The position numbers and the translations under genes were made by a program. The notes beneath the pieces are model-generated. The model was not told the origin of the DNA, ran no database searches, and worked only from the letters and a program-made list of their open reading frames with translations. This document shows, in pieces, positions 1 to 13,500 of a DNA stretch of 64,000 nucleotides; position 1 is the stretch's first letter, and the number at the start of each line of letters is the position of its first letter. The stretch is taken from positions 31,499,375 through 31,563,374 of the forward strand of contig CAIIXF020000005.1 in NCBI GenBank assembly GCA_903813345.2. Direction: 5' to 3'. The DNA comes from Owenia fusiformis. Taxonomy: Eukaryota > Annelida > Polychaeta > Sabellida > Oweniidae.

Positions 1-1550
1 GTTAGTTATACGTTATACGGGAATAATAAACATGCTATAAGTGAGTTGCGAAATCTAAAATAATTGATCTTAAACACTCACGCTCTTCTAAATACAGTCA
101 GTTTGTAGTTTAGATGTACGTAAACGGCACCGAAAATCCCACCTTGAAAACACAAACATGAGTGCCTAAATTGATATGACTAACCAGCGTATATCCCGTT
201 GAACAGGATAAGAATGATAAATATTTAATTGCATCGTAACAATAAAATTCTTCTGGTTGATTGTTATCAAACAGTTTTTCAAATATTGGGTTGTAAATTT
301 GTGTTAAAGTGCCCGATAAACTATAAAATGCGCATGCGTCCAGGTGTTGATAAACTATAAATAGCGAAAATCCAGGGTTTGTCACCACAAGGTAAGCCAG
401 GACGTGTTGAGAGAACAGCTAGTGTTGATATTGAATTTATATGTAGCCAGATAAGTTTCCTTATTGAAATTACATATGGTTATTAGCAATACTTTGTAGG
501 TGCTAAATAATAAAATATTTAGAGTATATATGAGAGAAATTGGTCATTTCGAACCTGTTGAAAAGTTTGTGGCTCTCGGCTACACCGGGGAATTTACTTC
601 CATTAGTACACACATAAATGTGGGGTTCCCCAAGAGGTACGCGACAAGGTGACCTGCCATCAAATGTGCGACTAAATGCTACTATCGAGAAGATTAAATA
701 ACGAATACGACAATAAGTTATTGCATGTGACAATTCCGAGCCTTCATCTCACTGAAGTATTTTGAAGTGAAAATAGGATTTTTGTTTTGATACATGGATT
801 CAGATGAACGTAACTTTATTCTGACAACTAATCAAAACTGAACAAAATTGATTGTACGTAACCAGACAATTTATTGTTTTACAATGTTTTGATTTGCTAA
901 ACGAATGAAACCAACAAATTATGACATGTAAAATGACAATTTTGAAATGTAAAATTTAAAAGTGACAAACACAACCTCCCTATCCACTCTTTGGGAGCCC
1001 TAGTAAATTAGTACTATGTACATGCAGCAGTGGTAGTGTACAGCTTATTGTCACACTACGCTTTGTATTCTAAAGCCTGTTGTTTGTAATAACACTGTTC
1101 ACTCAACGTATGTTTTGTGTGTGGGCAGTCAACGATAATCATTGTTTTATCCCGGTTATATGACCTCGGCAATTATAACAGAACCGTACTAAACGAAAAA
1201 ACGCAAATAAGAGAAAGCTTTCACACACATATAAAAAATGAACTAGTCTAATCCGCCAGTATAAACTCTGTGCTATACGTAGCCGGGTCAGGCGCACACT
1301 TTAAGTTAAACCTCGACTAACCTATAAGTCCTTGCATCAAGAATAGAGGCAGCTCAACACTTAGGTAGTAAATATCCTGTTAAATGAAAAAGAACAAATG
1401 GCAACATTAGCAAAAACACAAAAGCAATAACCTTAAACAACGATTTAAGTTGTTACAAACAATATCTTTATTCAAAATATGCATATTTATACCTATATTT
1501 AAGAATGTAAAAAAATCTAAAAATGATATTAAAAAGTGCACTAAACTCAC
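1..1550. other. CLCN7 intron, no recognised exon
   Basis: The next ClC exon after SFGQF should encode an ELPIFILMG-type helix. I could not find it on the minus strand here, so the intron probably continues past the left edge. Two minus-strand open frames (110-388, 503-733) show no convincing family match. Confidence 0.5.
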
Positions 1551-4500
1551 AGAGAATTGACCAAAACTGATCAAGCCAGGTTCTGAGAGATTTTCGGGAT
1601 GTCCATGCACTAATGATACGACTATATTGATTGTCAATGTAGCTGTCACAGAGGCCGCAACCTATAACATAGAATATTCAAGATTTATTTCACACAATAT
1701 AAAATGTACGAACTAATTTAAGAAAAAATATAAAATGAACAAATAAATTATGCAATACATATAATAACATACGAGTATGTATTGAAATCATACCCATTTC
1801 AGTAAAATAGTTGTAATGTCTTATTTAACAAAAATCCAAAATATTGGTTGAGTAATTTCTTATCCTCATGGCGCAAAATTATAAACTTACCATTCGCCAA
1901 GTCAATGTTTGATACAAGAAGCTAGCACCTTCCTCCAAACTGAAGAGCACTCCACCTGGAACAAAACATTTTGCCTTAAGGTCTGGATAACATTGTAGGT
2001 ATTTGTAAAATATTTAGAATCATTGAGTAACATGTACTAGGGACTGATACAGCATTGATAGTTTCCAAGCATTTACATCAAACGTTACATAATTACGCTA
2101 AGATAAAGATTTCAAAGGGACCTTTATTTTGTGTATTAAATACACAAAATTAAGGTCCCTTTGAATACTTATTAAGTTAAATACTTAAAAAGTTACTGGC
2201 AAAGCAAGATCAGCTATATCTATCTCAAGCAATGCAGGAATTGTATCTTACCAATGGGTGCTCCGAAGGCAGCAGACACCCCAGCAGCGGCTCCTGCAGC
2301 CACGAAATCTCGTTTTTCCGTATCAGAGCGGAAGTAACGAAATATCTATTGGAAATGAAGAAATAACAAATATCACTATTACAAATAGACGTATATGTAT
2401 GTTTTGTGGTGATGGAAAATGATCGATGATGTAAACAATTTGGTTATGATAGCCAAAAATTGTGTAAGCAGCAAATTCAGATACGGCAACTATGCAAACC
2501 TAGAAATATGATATGAAAATGCACTGCTTGTTAGTAATTGTATATTAAATAAATAATAAAAAGATACGTAAAAAATAAAATGAGGCTAATATAGTTTATT
2601 AGTTCATTGATTAATATAGCAATACCTTAAAATCTCGCTTTAACACTAGAGATCTTCCTTGGCTTATTCCGGCAGCTACAGCAGCACCAGAGTGGATCAT
2701 CGGACCTTCCTAATAGATGCAAAATATAAATATCACATGTAATAGAACGTTATCAACGAAATATTGACCTGAATCAAAAATCTATTTTGGCTGCTAATCT
2801 TCCATACTTTTTATAATTATTCATAACCAATTACAAAGTAAACGTACCTTTCCACATGCAAGTCCACCCAATACAGATAGGATGACACCTGTTGCCTTGA
2901 CGATGAGTGCCTTTAGAGACACCAAGCCTGGTATCCTGACACCATTTAGGTAGCATTTTATCTGGGGAATACCACTTCCCATTGCAGCTGGCTGATAATT
3001 AGAATTTAAAAATGGATATTTAGCTTTAATAAATATAATACAGTATGGTGAATCAAATTGTCTTTCTTTATATTTCCATTTGTACAAACCACTGTTTTGG
3101 GCATTGGGACTTGGTATTTGTTCAGATAACTACACAGTGGATATTACTGATATGCAATTCCTGTAAACGTAACTGTTTCTAGTGTGTCAACATCTTTAAA
3201 ATAATCTAGAGCAATTGCAACTTGTGATTGATGTTAATTATTGGACGTGGCATTCACCTCAATGTATGTAACCATCCATGATCCAATGAATGTTAAGATT
3301 AAATTCACTCCGACAAACGCCAAGAGAGGTAAATATGTACACCCAGTGTGGCTGCATTTTGTCATCACTTGTATATGTTAAGGGTATATATATGTTTACA
3401 ATACTCGTATACAGGTAGCTCTAGTCTTGTAACAAATCATTGTGTATCCCCATTCCAAGATTAATACACAGACCGTGAACACTTAGGGTAGGGAAATGTT
3501 AATATAGTGGGACAAGAAGCCTAAAGAGGCTTGTTATAGATTACAGCTTACTTAGAGCTATATCACATTTCTTAGTATATTTCTATGTATTTTTACTGTT
3601 AATTACTCTTCTTATTCAAGACCGTATGGCACATGATTTGTGCAATTTATGGCATAGCGAAAGACATTCTTTGTGAAGGTATTAGATTTATAAAGGATAC
3701 AGTCCCCGATGAGTCCAAATTTGATATCAGCAAGATAATGGATGCTGAATTTGATAGCAAGAGCGATGATTGCTGTCCCTATGCCCGTCAGGATGCTGAC
3801 CAGGTATCTAGCCATAGACTCTCTTTTGAGATGCTGCAAAATTGTACATTCACTCATGATTTCATTTAAAAAACTAGTATCTTATAAAAATTGTTGGGCT
3901 ACTAAGAAAATAGTTGACCCAATTATGGTTTCGTTGTTGTTCATGACGAACAACTAGCATTACCCAATGTTCTCGAAAACAACCATGCAAACAACATCAT
4001 CAAAGTATACTCGTTTAATTTATCAGAAATAATGATAACTAATGTAAAATGTATGAGACAAATATCTCAAAATAGATATTTTGATATACAAACCTTTGCC
4101 TGTTCTTTTTCAGCCACACCTTCATTGTGCTTTAAAAAGTGAGTGTTTTCTGCAACTTCAAAGTCGAAACTCTACAAATATCAATAGGAATATCTAATAT
4201 GACAACATATATAATTTAACTAAATATGAGCCTTAGAAAGATATAAAAAACATTATCAAGAGAATTTTGTAAATATGGTTCATATTACAAATAGCGTTGT
4301 AGAATGTTTCCCACGTTTTAACATTTTATTCATGGCAGCATTCGAAAAATCTGATATGAAAAAGATAAATAAGATAAGTTCACTATCAAGTCTTTTCTGA
4401 ATGTGAACCAAGTTGTGGTATCTAGTAAATTGTAATATGTCCACTTATGCCTAGATTTTTAAACTTGAATATAATACACTACCACTACCTTACACTTATC

Positions 4501-7500
4501 TGGTAAATAACATGAGAATATTTGGACCTCATATATGATAACATCGACATTAATGAGTATTTAGGTATCTAGGTGTTTAGAAACTGTTTGCTGGTGGTCA
4601 AAATCTCCAAAAGATCATTCACTATAGAAATATATTTTTTGATTTATAATTTGTTGAATATCATTTTCAGCAAGTGATTGGCTCTGACAATTGCATTTAC
4701 ATTTGTTATAAGATTTGATTATTCATTCATTATCGTTTGTTTACTTCTTTACTTTTGTTTTGTTTACTTTCTTTACATTATGAAAGCTGCTTTAATATTT
4801 TACCTACCTCAAATTTAGATGACAGCCTCCTCAGGGGATGGGATTTGTGCTTCTCTCCATCTTCGTGCCCCTGTGGGCCGGGGTAAGATCGCTGTAAAAT
4901 ATTTCAAGACTATTTGTATCCTTCATTTACTATTTGTACATGATCCTGTCTATCTAGCTATTTGTTTATAAATTACTTTTACAACAGAAGTGTGCGGGGT
5001 CATGTTATCGACAACAGAAGGGCAAGAGGTTTCAAAAGTTTAGAGATAATATTACACGCACACCTCCTTTACAAAGAACATGCAGGAATGATCTTAGTAT
5101 ATTTGTGAACGATCTAAGGGCTATTATTATATAGAAATTATCCTACATGGGGTCAAAGATATTTTATCTCAGTTCATTTGCAAGTAAAATGTATCTGCCT
5201 GATGGGCGAAGCTCCTTTAGGATTAACTATAGGATTAACTGTCCAGCCTTTAATGTATACCCTCCTCAGTGTGCATCATCGTAATTATGAAAATGGGTAT
5301 TCTCGTGACGGGTACATATCCGCGCAGTGACGTAAAGCAGTGCATTCTCACCTTTCTGATTACACAACTTTTTATAAACCTGCTTTATCTATTCAAAGCA
5401 CATTAAAGTGCGATACAAAAGTTTATTTTACATATAATGAATAATCAATTGAACAAATTGTTAACAAATTGCTTTTACATTATAGGGCTTGTCTGTCGAC
5501 GGCGTTCGAGACACAAACAAAATACTGCTATTCCTCATCCCTTTTAATACAACTTGTTTTACTTACCGCTGGAGAAAGTGTAGTTTGGAATGGATTCTTA
5601 TTAGCGTCAAGGGACTCCTCGGTGGAGAACTGAAAGAAGAACCGAAAATAATCAAAAATACTAAACGAAATACTGATACTAATAAAATTATTTTACTCCA
5701 GTTTAAACAGTTTGCACATTTTTTAAACTATCGTTATGTCTTGAATTACATTGAACTATCTGAAAGCACTGGTTCTATGTCTAGATACTTTGTTCAAATT
5801 CGAGTCTGTAAAATAAAATACCAAGTTCAAATGTTAACTGCTCTCATATTGAACTAACTTTTTATTTTGTAGTTATTACTGTATTTTCTTTATTTTTGTG
5901 TATAATTACCCATGTATTTTACTTACTCTTTTTTCTGTGAATATTTTTGGTTTGTATCTAGTGTTTCCTAATATTGATTGCGGCATGTTTGGCAAGAGTC
6001 GCATGATTATCTAATTCCCGCACACCAATATGTCAAAATGCCATCCAACATTTGCTCAAATTATGTAATATCCATACCAAAATCGCGTCATTAACAAAAT
6101 CGTACCATTTACAACTTCTAATACACACGATATTGTTAAATAGATTAACCCTTATTTGTTCTCAAACCTAAATATTCTCTATTCAATTGAAATGACTACA
6201 CAAGGTTATCTTTTCTTATCAGGTCTCTTTGTTAAATTGTTTTTATAACCACTTTAAGTCATTCTTCGACATTGGGATACTGACCATTAACTTGATAATG
6301 TTGTTTAGACCATGGGTTTTTGTCTCATGGGTCATTCGTCGTTAACAAATCTCACATACCAGGGTTCAAATACACCATTTTCTAAATCGATTTCTGCTGC
6401 TAAGTTTAATTATCAAAAAGCCTATTTAGAGTCAGATGATAAAGTCAAAAACAATGTGCAATGAACATCAACACGATGGCAGTGACATCTATCTTAATTA
6501 ACATTATATATTGTAAGTTTGTCAAACTGAAAAACATAATTTAATAAAATATGAGATAATTTAATATAATATTTATGATATAATATATAGAATAATATTA
6601 ATATGAATTTTATAGTACGTTTAGTACATATAGTAAGCTTTTGTTATAAAATATATGTAAATTTAGTTTTGATTCATTTGATTAAGAAACCTTTGCCCTT
6701 GAAGAGATACCCTTTTGATTGACATATTTCATTGTTATATTTCATAAACAGATACTTTAATGTTCCATCTTAACCTGATCTAGTCGTCGTCAGGGTCACT
6801 TCCGAATGAATTAGATATATGGAAGTACACTCCCCTCCATAAGATTGGCAACATTAGCCCCATCCCATTGAACTACGTGGAGGGAGTGTACTAGAGGGTT
6901 CCCTTCTGGTCACGGGGTTTCATTAGTTTAGTTTAGTTTAGTTTCTTTATTTATTTATAGTGGTCAGTCTTACAATTCAATTACAAAATATTAAATAATA
7001 GCCACTTAATAATCATTGAATGACATGATTGTCATAAAGTATGTTCTTTGTATTTGTATTGGAAACGGTTATCTTTAAATGTATATATTGTATGTGTCAT
7101 GCTTTTCACTTCTACATCGAATGTAAACTCTACAATAAAAAGTATGATGAACAATAAAATGCATGAACTTCCCTGTTTTGAAAAACAAAATAAATCAATT
7201 TTGACAATTCCCAGTTCTTGTCTTCCCATCTATAACATGTTAGAGAACATAATACAAATGTATTTCGATCAAATCATACCATAAGTATTTTGGACATGTT
7301 CAAGTACATGCTATCGTTAAGAATTAAAACCTTTTTTGTTATCTATTTTTTTAAGGTAGTTGTTTACTATAATTGGATTGAAATACTTCTGTAGTGGTGA
7401 AACGCTATAAGTAGAACGCTACTCATGAGAAAGGGATAATTTAAGAATTTTTGATTTGTCACAATTATTGATACAAATTGATTGAGTCATTACGTTACGA

Positions 7501-10500
7501 AGATATGTACATGTACATGTTGCTAATAGTATTGTGTCATCACTTTTCAGTTTTATGTGTGTTAAAAAAGAGTCTGACCCGATGTACTGAGTCTGCTTTT
7601 GCAACTTGAAAAGGAAATATTCGTAGATCACTCGTCAAAGCAATCTCTCGAAGTTGATCTTTTTCGCCTTTAGTCATCCGAGTCGGTTCTCAGTGATATG
7701 AAACATTTAAAAAGTTAGTAACTCAAAGTTGGTACCTCGGAGTTATATACGGAGTCGAACCAAAGATGTGCCTATATGTAATCACAAAAGTAGCCTTATT
7801 ACAATGTAACAGAGACTGCTTGTAAAGTTAAGTCAGTACGAAGGAAAAGCATAAATGGCAATATTTGAAAGACAAAAGCAACACTGACACCTACAACCCA
7901 TATGCACCAAATAAAACCCATACGAAAAATAAATAGAATTTATCCCATTGTAAGCCACGTTCTATCCATCTCTGTCCTTCTGCGATGCAATAGAGAGAGA
8001 GGCGTTATGAGTACCAGAATGAGGATATAATCTGATTTATGAGTGATATGATTTTTATCCACGGATGACGAATGGAGATAATAACATGCACGAGCGAGGG
8101 AAGCAATGAGACATCAATATTCAAGAGTGGATGAAAATCAGAAACATGATCGTAGGATGTTCTTTTTATTCCTTTTTAATAAAGCGTTCTGTACATGTTC
8201 TGAATCTCTAATTAAACACAAAAAATAATCAGCATGAATAATATCCCGTAAAATGAATGTCAGTCTCGTTTTTTGTTGAGTAGAAAAAAATCAAAAACCA
8301 TAGAATACGGTTTCTATTTTGACATGATATCCTATGAATATCAAAGTAACTGTGGAATAAAGTAAAATACCTACAAGTATCATCGATTTATTTTTTATTA
8401 TCGATTTAATTAAGATAGAATCATTGAATTTATTCTTAACAAATATAGATTTTGTTTGATTAATCTAAATTGAAAATGGGTTTACCTTTGATTTAATTCC
8501 AGGAACAGGCCCTTTAAAAACGTTATCCGAGTCTGTGGCCATGTTGAACTTCAGGTGTTCAACGCTCCCCTGCGTCTATTTGAATCACCATACAGACAGT
8601 GCAACGATATTCACATTATTTAAGTCGAACTAGAAATAGCGCAACCGTCTAGGAGACACTTGAAGGATTTATAATTCTAAATGACAATTATATTGATTTT
8701 AACGTAATCATTTATCAATATTGACAATTGATTTTGTTATTTAAAGAATAAATTGATAGCACGTGACATTAATTTCAGCCAACGAGGACAATGCCTTACG
8801 ATGTCCTTTCAACTCATATCGTGTTTTTATTTTCTCCAGGACATTATCCTGACATCATGTCATATATGATGTCATGTAAATTTAAATGATACTTTGCAGC
8901 TACATTATTACTTAGAATGGCAAAATGATATTAAATCGAATGAAATGTTCGTATTTCAGAAAAGGGAAGAATGTACAAATGAACCAGACCTAAGTAGTTG
9001 TAAATTCCTTTGTACGATAAGTTTAGTTTATCAACATGCATCCTGTATTTCTTTTTATAGGGATAACATATCTTAAAATAATGAACAACGTGAATCGCAC
9101 AAATGAACGATTATTTGGTTGAGAAAAACCATATGCAGGAAAGCAATCTGCATATGTGATAATTTCCCATCTTGATATACTGGGTGTTCACTGTTCATTA
9201 TGGAATGCGCACAAGATTTTGTCAGATTTGATGCTAACTTGCTAGAAGTGTAGCATTACTGGTTGTACGTTTCAAAGAGCACAGGGCATAGACATTGAAA
9301 TAATGTTCACGGCTCGGAAAGCGAGAGGTCGTGAGTTCGATCCCCACTGGTGTGGACTGACTTTTTCACATCAAACATGATTCCATTTTGTGTTTTCATT
9401 AAACAATAGCAATCTGATGACAGAATCTGTACGCCGAAAAACATAACATTTTCTACAATTCGATAATGTTCTTGAATGGTCCTGTTCTTGATGAGGCAGT
9501 CATGACACGGATGGGATACTCTAGTTAATTAGCAGTTATATGTATTTACAGTATCATGTCATAACCTAGCGAACACCCTGTGTAGGCTTACGCAGGCTAT
9601 AGAATTATCAATCACATTGCCTGGTATAAATCCAACACCCCTACAGAATGAATGCAGCAAACCGCGTACGCTGCAATAATCTCCGATGCAAAATGAGCTA
9701 CCAAAATGGGCACATTGAATTTTACCTGTTTTTCCATTCCCCTCGTATATTCCACGAAAGGTGGGTCCCCGGAGAAGGTTATTACTGCAACATACGCTTT
9801 ATCCCCATCCGTCATTTTGTCCGATGGATTTGAGTTTACAAATTCCTCCCATGCTTAGTAGAGTATATATTTTGCTAATTACAAACTTAAATATACTCGT
9901 GTGTTACTAAAAAGAGAATAGGCTACGATTAACGTCTTAATGATTATTCTAAGTGAAGTTGAAAACAATTTGATTTGCGATTTATTTATAAGTGTGCACC
10001 CAATATTCTTTGTGTCCAAGATAAGAGCCAATCTTTTTTAGATATATCATTGTTCATCAATAATGAAATATTTTAAGCAACCGGTATTTCGAATTTGGAC
10101 TGCATATCGATCTGATTTTAGGTGACATTATGACATCAAAATACTATCTAGTAGAACAAAATAAATCGTAATTTTATATACAACGCCGAAGAGAATCGTC
10201 AAATCCAGAAATACCATTAGGGAGATAATTGCTTTTATTGTGTGTGAAAAAATGAAGAAACTTTGTTACAAACTATTTCTTTATCACCTTTTAAATTATT
10301 CCCCTTTAGATTGAAAATGAAATATAGTTTACGCTTTTGATTTTACGTGACTTCATACAAACTGACATTATATTAAAAATAAGTCGAAACAAACCGGAAC
10401 GCCATCTACCCGTATGCCGGCAATCTTAGGTCTTTCGGAGGTGAGACTAAATACCAATGATGTCAAAATACGACTACATGAAAATAAAGGTGCGATTGTC

Positions 10501-13500
10501 ACAACATTAAGCCAAAAAACATGGAATTAAGACCGTCATTAATATAAAGAAGAAATAACCGGGGTCCTATAATGGATCCCTGAGACACGCCACTATTCAT
10601 AACGACAATTTGTCAGGTAACTTCTAAAAGCATTTCGGTATACTTTTTGATTTAAATCTTTCTTTCAATACAAAGCCTCATTTAGGTAGGCAAATGTCTT
10701 ATTTTGGGTAAATGTCTTTGTAAATGTCTCTGTTAATGCACCTAAATCGCACCTTTTAAGCGCTTCCTTCGAGCATAAATTACGTCAAGATAACGTTGGA
10801 CTGACATTTGCCACCCCGGATTCCAAAACATGTCAGGAACGTTAAATTAAAAGAAAATAATTGAATAACCTAATCTATCAAAAATATATTTCTGCTTTTT
10901 CTGTGTACAAAATCGTTTACTAAAACAAATAATATGTTAAATTGTTAAAAAGTATTACTTGTGGTATGTTGATTGTCTAGCAAATTTGTAGTAGATTTAA
11001 TAAATCATTGTTTCAATTATCATGCAACGAAGTTGTATTTTTTCACTTCATGTGCACTACTCTTGAGGTAAACACACATGTTAAACACGTAATTACCAAG
11101 TGTAATCTTATTCTCTGGTTGCTCTTGATAATCTTAAGAAACTTGAAACCAATTAAAAATCGCATGGTTATCAACATTTGAGAAGAGGAAATCTCGTAAT
11201 TTATTTGTTTTTAAAGTAGGTTAGTTATTTTAGAAAGATCAATATCGAGATCTTTTGATAAGTACTTCGTGATTAGCGATAGTTGTCTCGATTAAATTTT
11301 TTAACACATGCTAGGGTGAAAAAAGAAATACTGTGACTAGGCTCTAGAAAAGATGGCAGGTCAAGTTACCCAATGTGGGTAACATGTAAATTTTCCGAGT
11401 AAATCGTATAATTCAACCCGGCCGATGACCAAACTCATTCGATATTATTTTTTGGTAGGGATAATATATTTGCGTGAGTTATAGTTTATAGTCTAGCTAC
11501 GAGCCCTTGTGATCCCCCCCCCCAACTACACAAGTGTTGTGTTGGTGAAGGGGGAGTCCACAGTCTTGGAACAAGACTACGTGAGTTACTAAATTAGTTA
11601 AACCAAGTGCAGCTAAGTGCAGAGTATTAGAAACGCATCCCCATTAAAGAGTGATACGTTAGTCAACAGAAAACACGCTTTCCCATGAGAAAAATACAAA
11701 TCAATCAAGACCCTATTTAGCAAAACAATTAGTACACAAAACAATTGCAATTTCGTTATTTCATATCATATCATATCAACTTGAATGTAGAAACTCTTCA
11801 AGTGCGAGTATTCCACAACTCTACATTGATACGTTAGTTTGAACTGAAATAACAATTAGCTCTTCATTAAAAACACCGCATAACATGTTAAATTAGAATT
11901 TGAAATAATACTCACAAATTTCTTTTTATGATCATTTAGACTCGGCAATGACTGGTGGCATCGTTCGTGTACAATCTCTTTGAATAAATTGGAATACATT
12001 ATTACCAACCTAACTACAGTATAACTTGATCAATTTTTATATGCGCGTATTGAACAAAGATGTTTTCGTATATATTATAAGGTCATTTGATATACATAAA
12101 TTTACAAAGATAATTGTTTCGGATAGGGTGATTTTGTTGTGTGACCTCGATGAATAAACACAATTATCAAAACTAGCTGTAGAAAATAAATAAAATAATT
12201 CCCGATCAGTATAATTTCCTGAAAAATAATAAACCTAGATTAAAAAGTAATGGTTTTAGATATACTTTGTAAACCTTTGAAAACTAATTTGTAAATCTAG
12301 AGAGACATGCATTGCGGATTTGATGAAAAATAAGAGATTTCGCTAATAAGTGAAAGCACAATATGTTTATGCGGAGAGAATTGAGATTTTGCGTTTCGCA
12401 AAAATATGTACTATACGTACACAAATGTATATTTCATCGTTCAATTTTAATGTTGTTTTCACCAAGTATGAATTATTTTCTCATCCGAATTCCTTGTTTA
12501 TAAAGTGATTGGGTTCATGTATGTACTAAGTATCACCATGATTTTTTAGCAATAACTCTGTCCAAAACTTTATAAGCGATTGGCTCTTTCTAATATTTTT
12601 TCTAATAAGTTTTTATCTGGTCATCTTAATAAAAAATGTAATAATCGTAATCCTTCAAAAATAGTTAGTAACATAGCTGTGCGTCTGTTTTCCCAAAAAC
12701 ATTCTACACAAACAAGTTAGAATTTATAAAATCCTGCGTACTTTTGATCGTCATTCCTTTGTTTATCAATGGGAAAAGTTGCTTCACTGCAACTTAGATG
12801 GCAGCACATATACCATTCGCAATTACAACGAATAATCTGTGTGATATCTTTTTAGAAACAAAATATATCAAAAATATATATTCCACTTATCACTACTATA
12901 TCAAAATACACGTCGGGTCTTCACTATCACTGTTAATATCGACAAGATATACAATTCCTAAGTTATTTTTTAAAACACCAAGAATACGAAAAGTGTAAAT
13001 AGTCCATATGTAATTTTTGTCTCCGAGTATAGAATATTTGAACATTGTGGATCATTTATTTAAAATTACAACATATCAAAACCAAACAAAGAACATAAAA
13101 CAAACAAACAAACAAACCAAACGTTTGTAGCTGTGCTACTGTATGTGATCATGAAATCGTTATTTAATAGACTCATACTCTTATATGTTTACTAAACATG
13201 ATTCAATTTTGTTTACCTTGTTATCAACATACGACATTATAATTTTACTATATTTATAGATTTATACACATAAATGATGAGCTAACGGATTCTATAAATA
13301 GCTAAATGGTGATAAAGGTTCTTTAAATAGTTCAAATTCTCTAGGTTATTTACCTGGCCCCATGTGGGGGATATTCTATGATTTATAAAACTTTTACTTA
13401 TCTCCATGGGCCCAACATTTATCTGACCAATGTTTATTCTGTCTGTAGGTCTGCCCCTTTAATCACAGTGCTAACTTTTTAAAGTGATTCACAAAACCAT

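Noticed and set aside
110-388. Minus-strand frame with LFDNNQPEEFYCYDAIKYL, thought to be a further ClC exon
   Set aside because: Only a vague resemblance to the ClC LFHDP...ACWTYG region. The intervening ELPIFILMG exon is missing and conserved GxFxP residues are absent.
503-733. Minus-strand frame with GEPHIYVCTNGSKFPG, possible ClC exon
   Set aside because: No alignment to ClC-7 holds beyond a few residues and no clear splice sites.
5489-5857. 122-residue plus-strand frame
   Set aside because: Opposite strand to the CLCN7 exon at 5567-5629, with no splice or family support.
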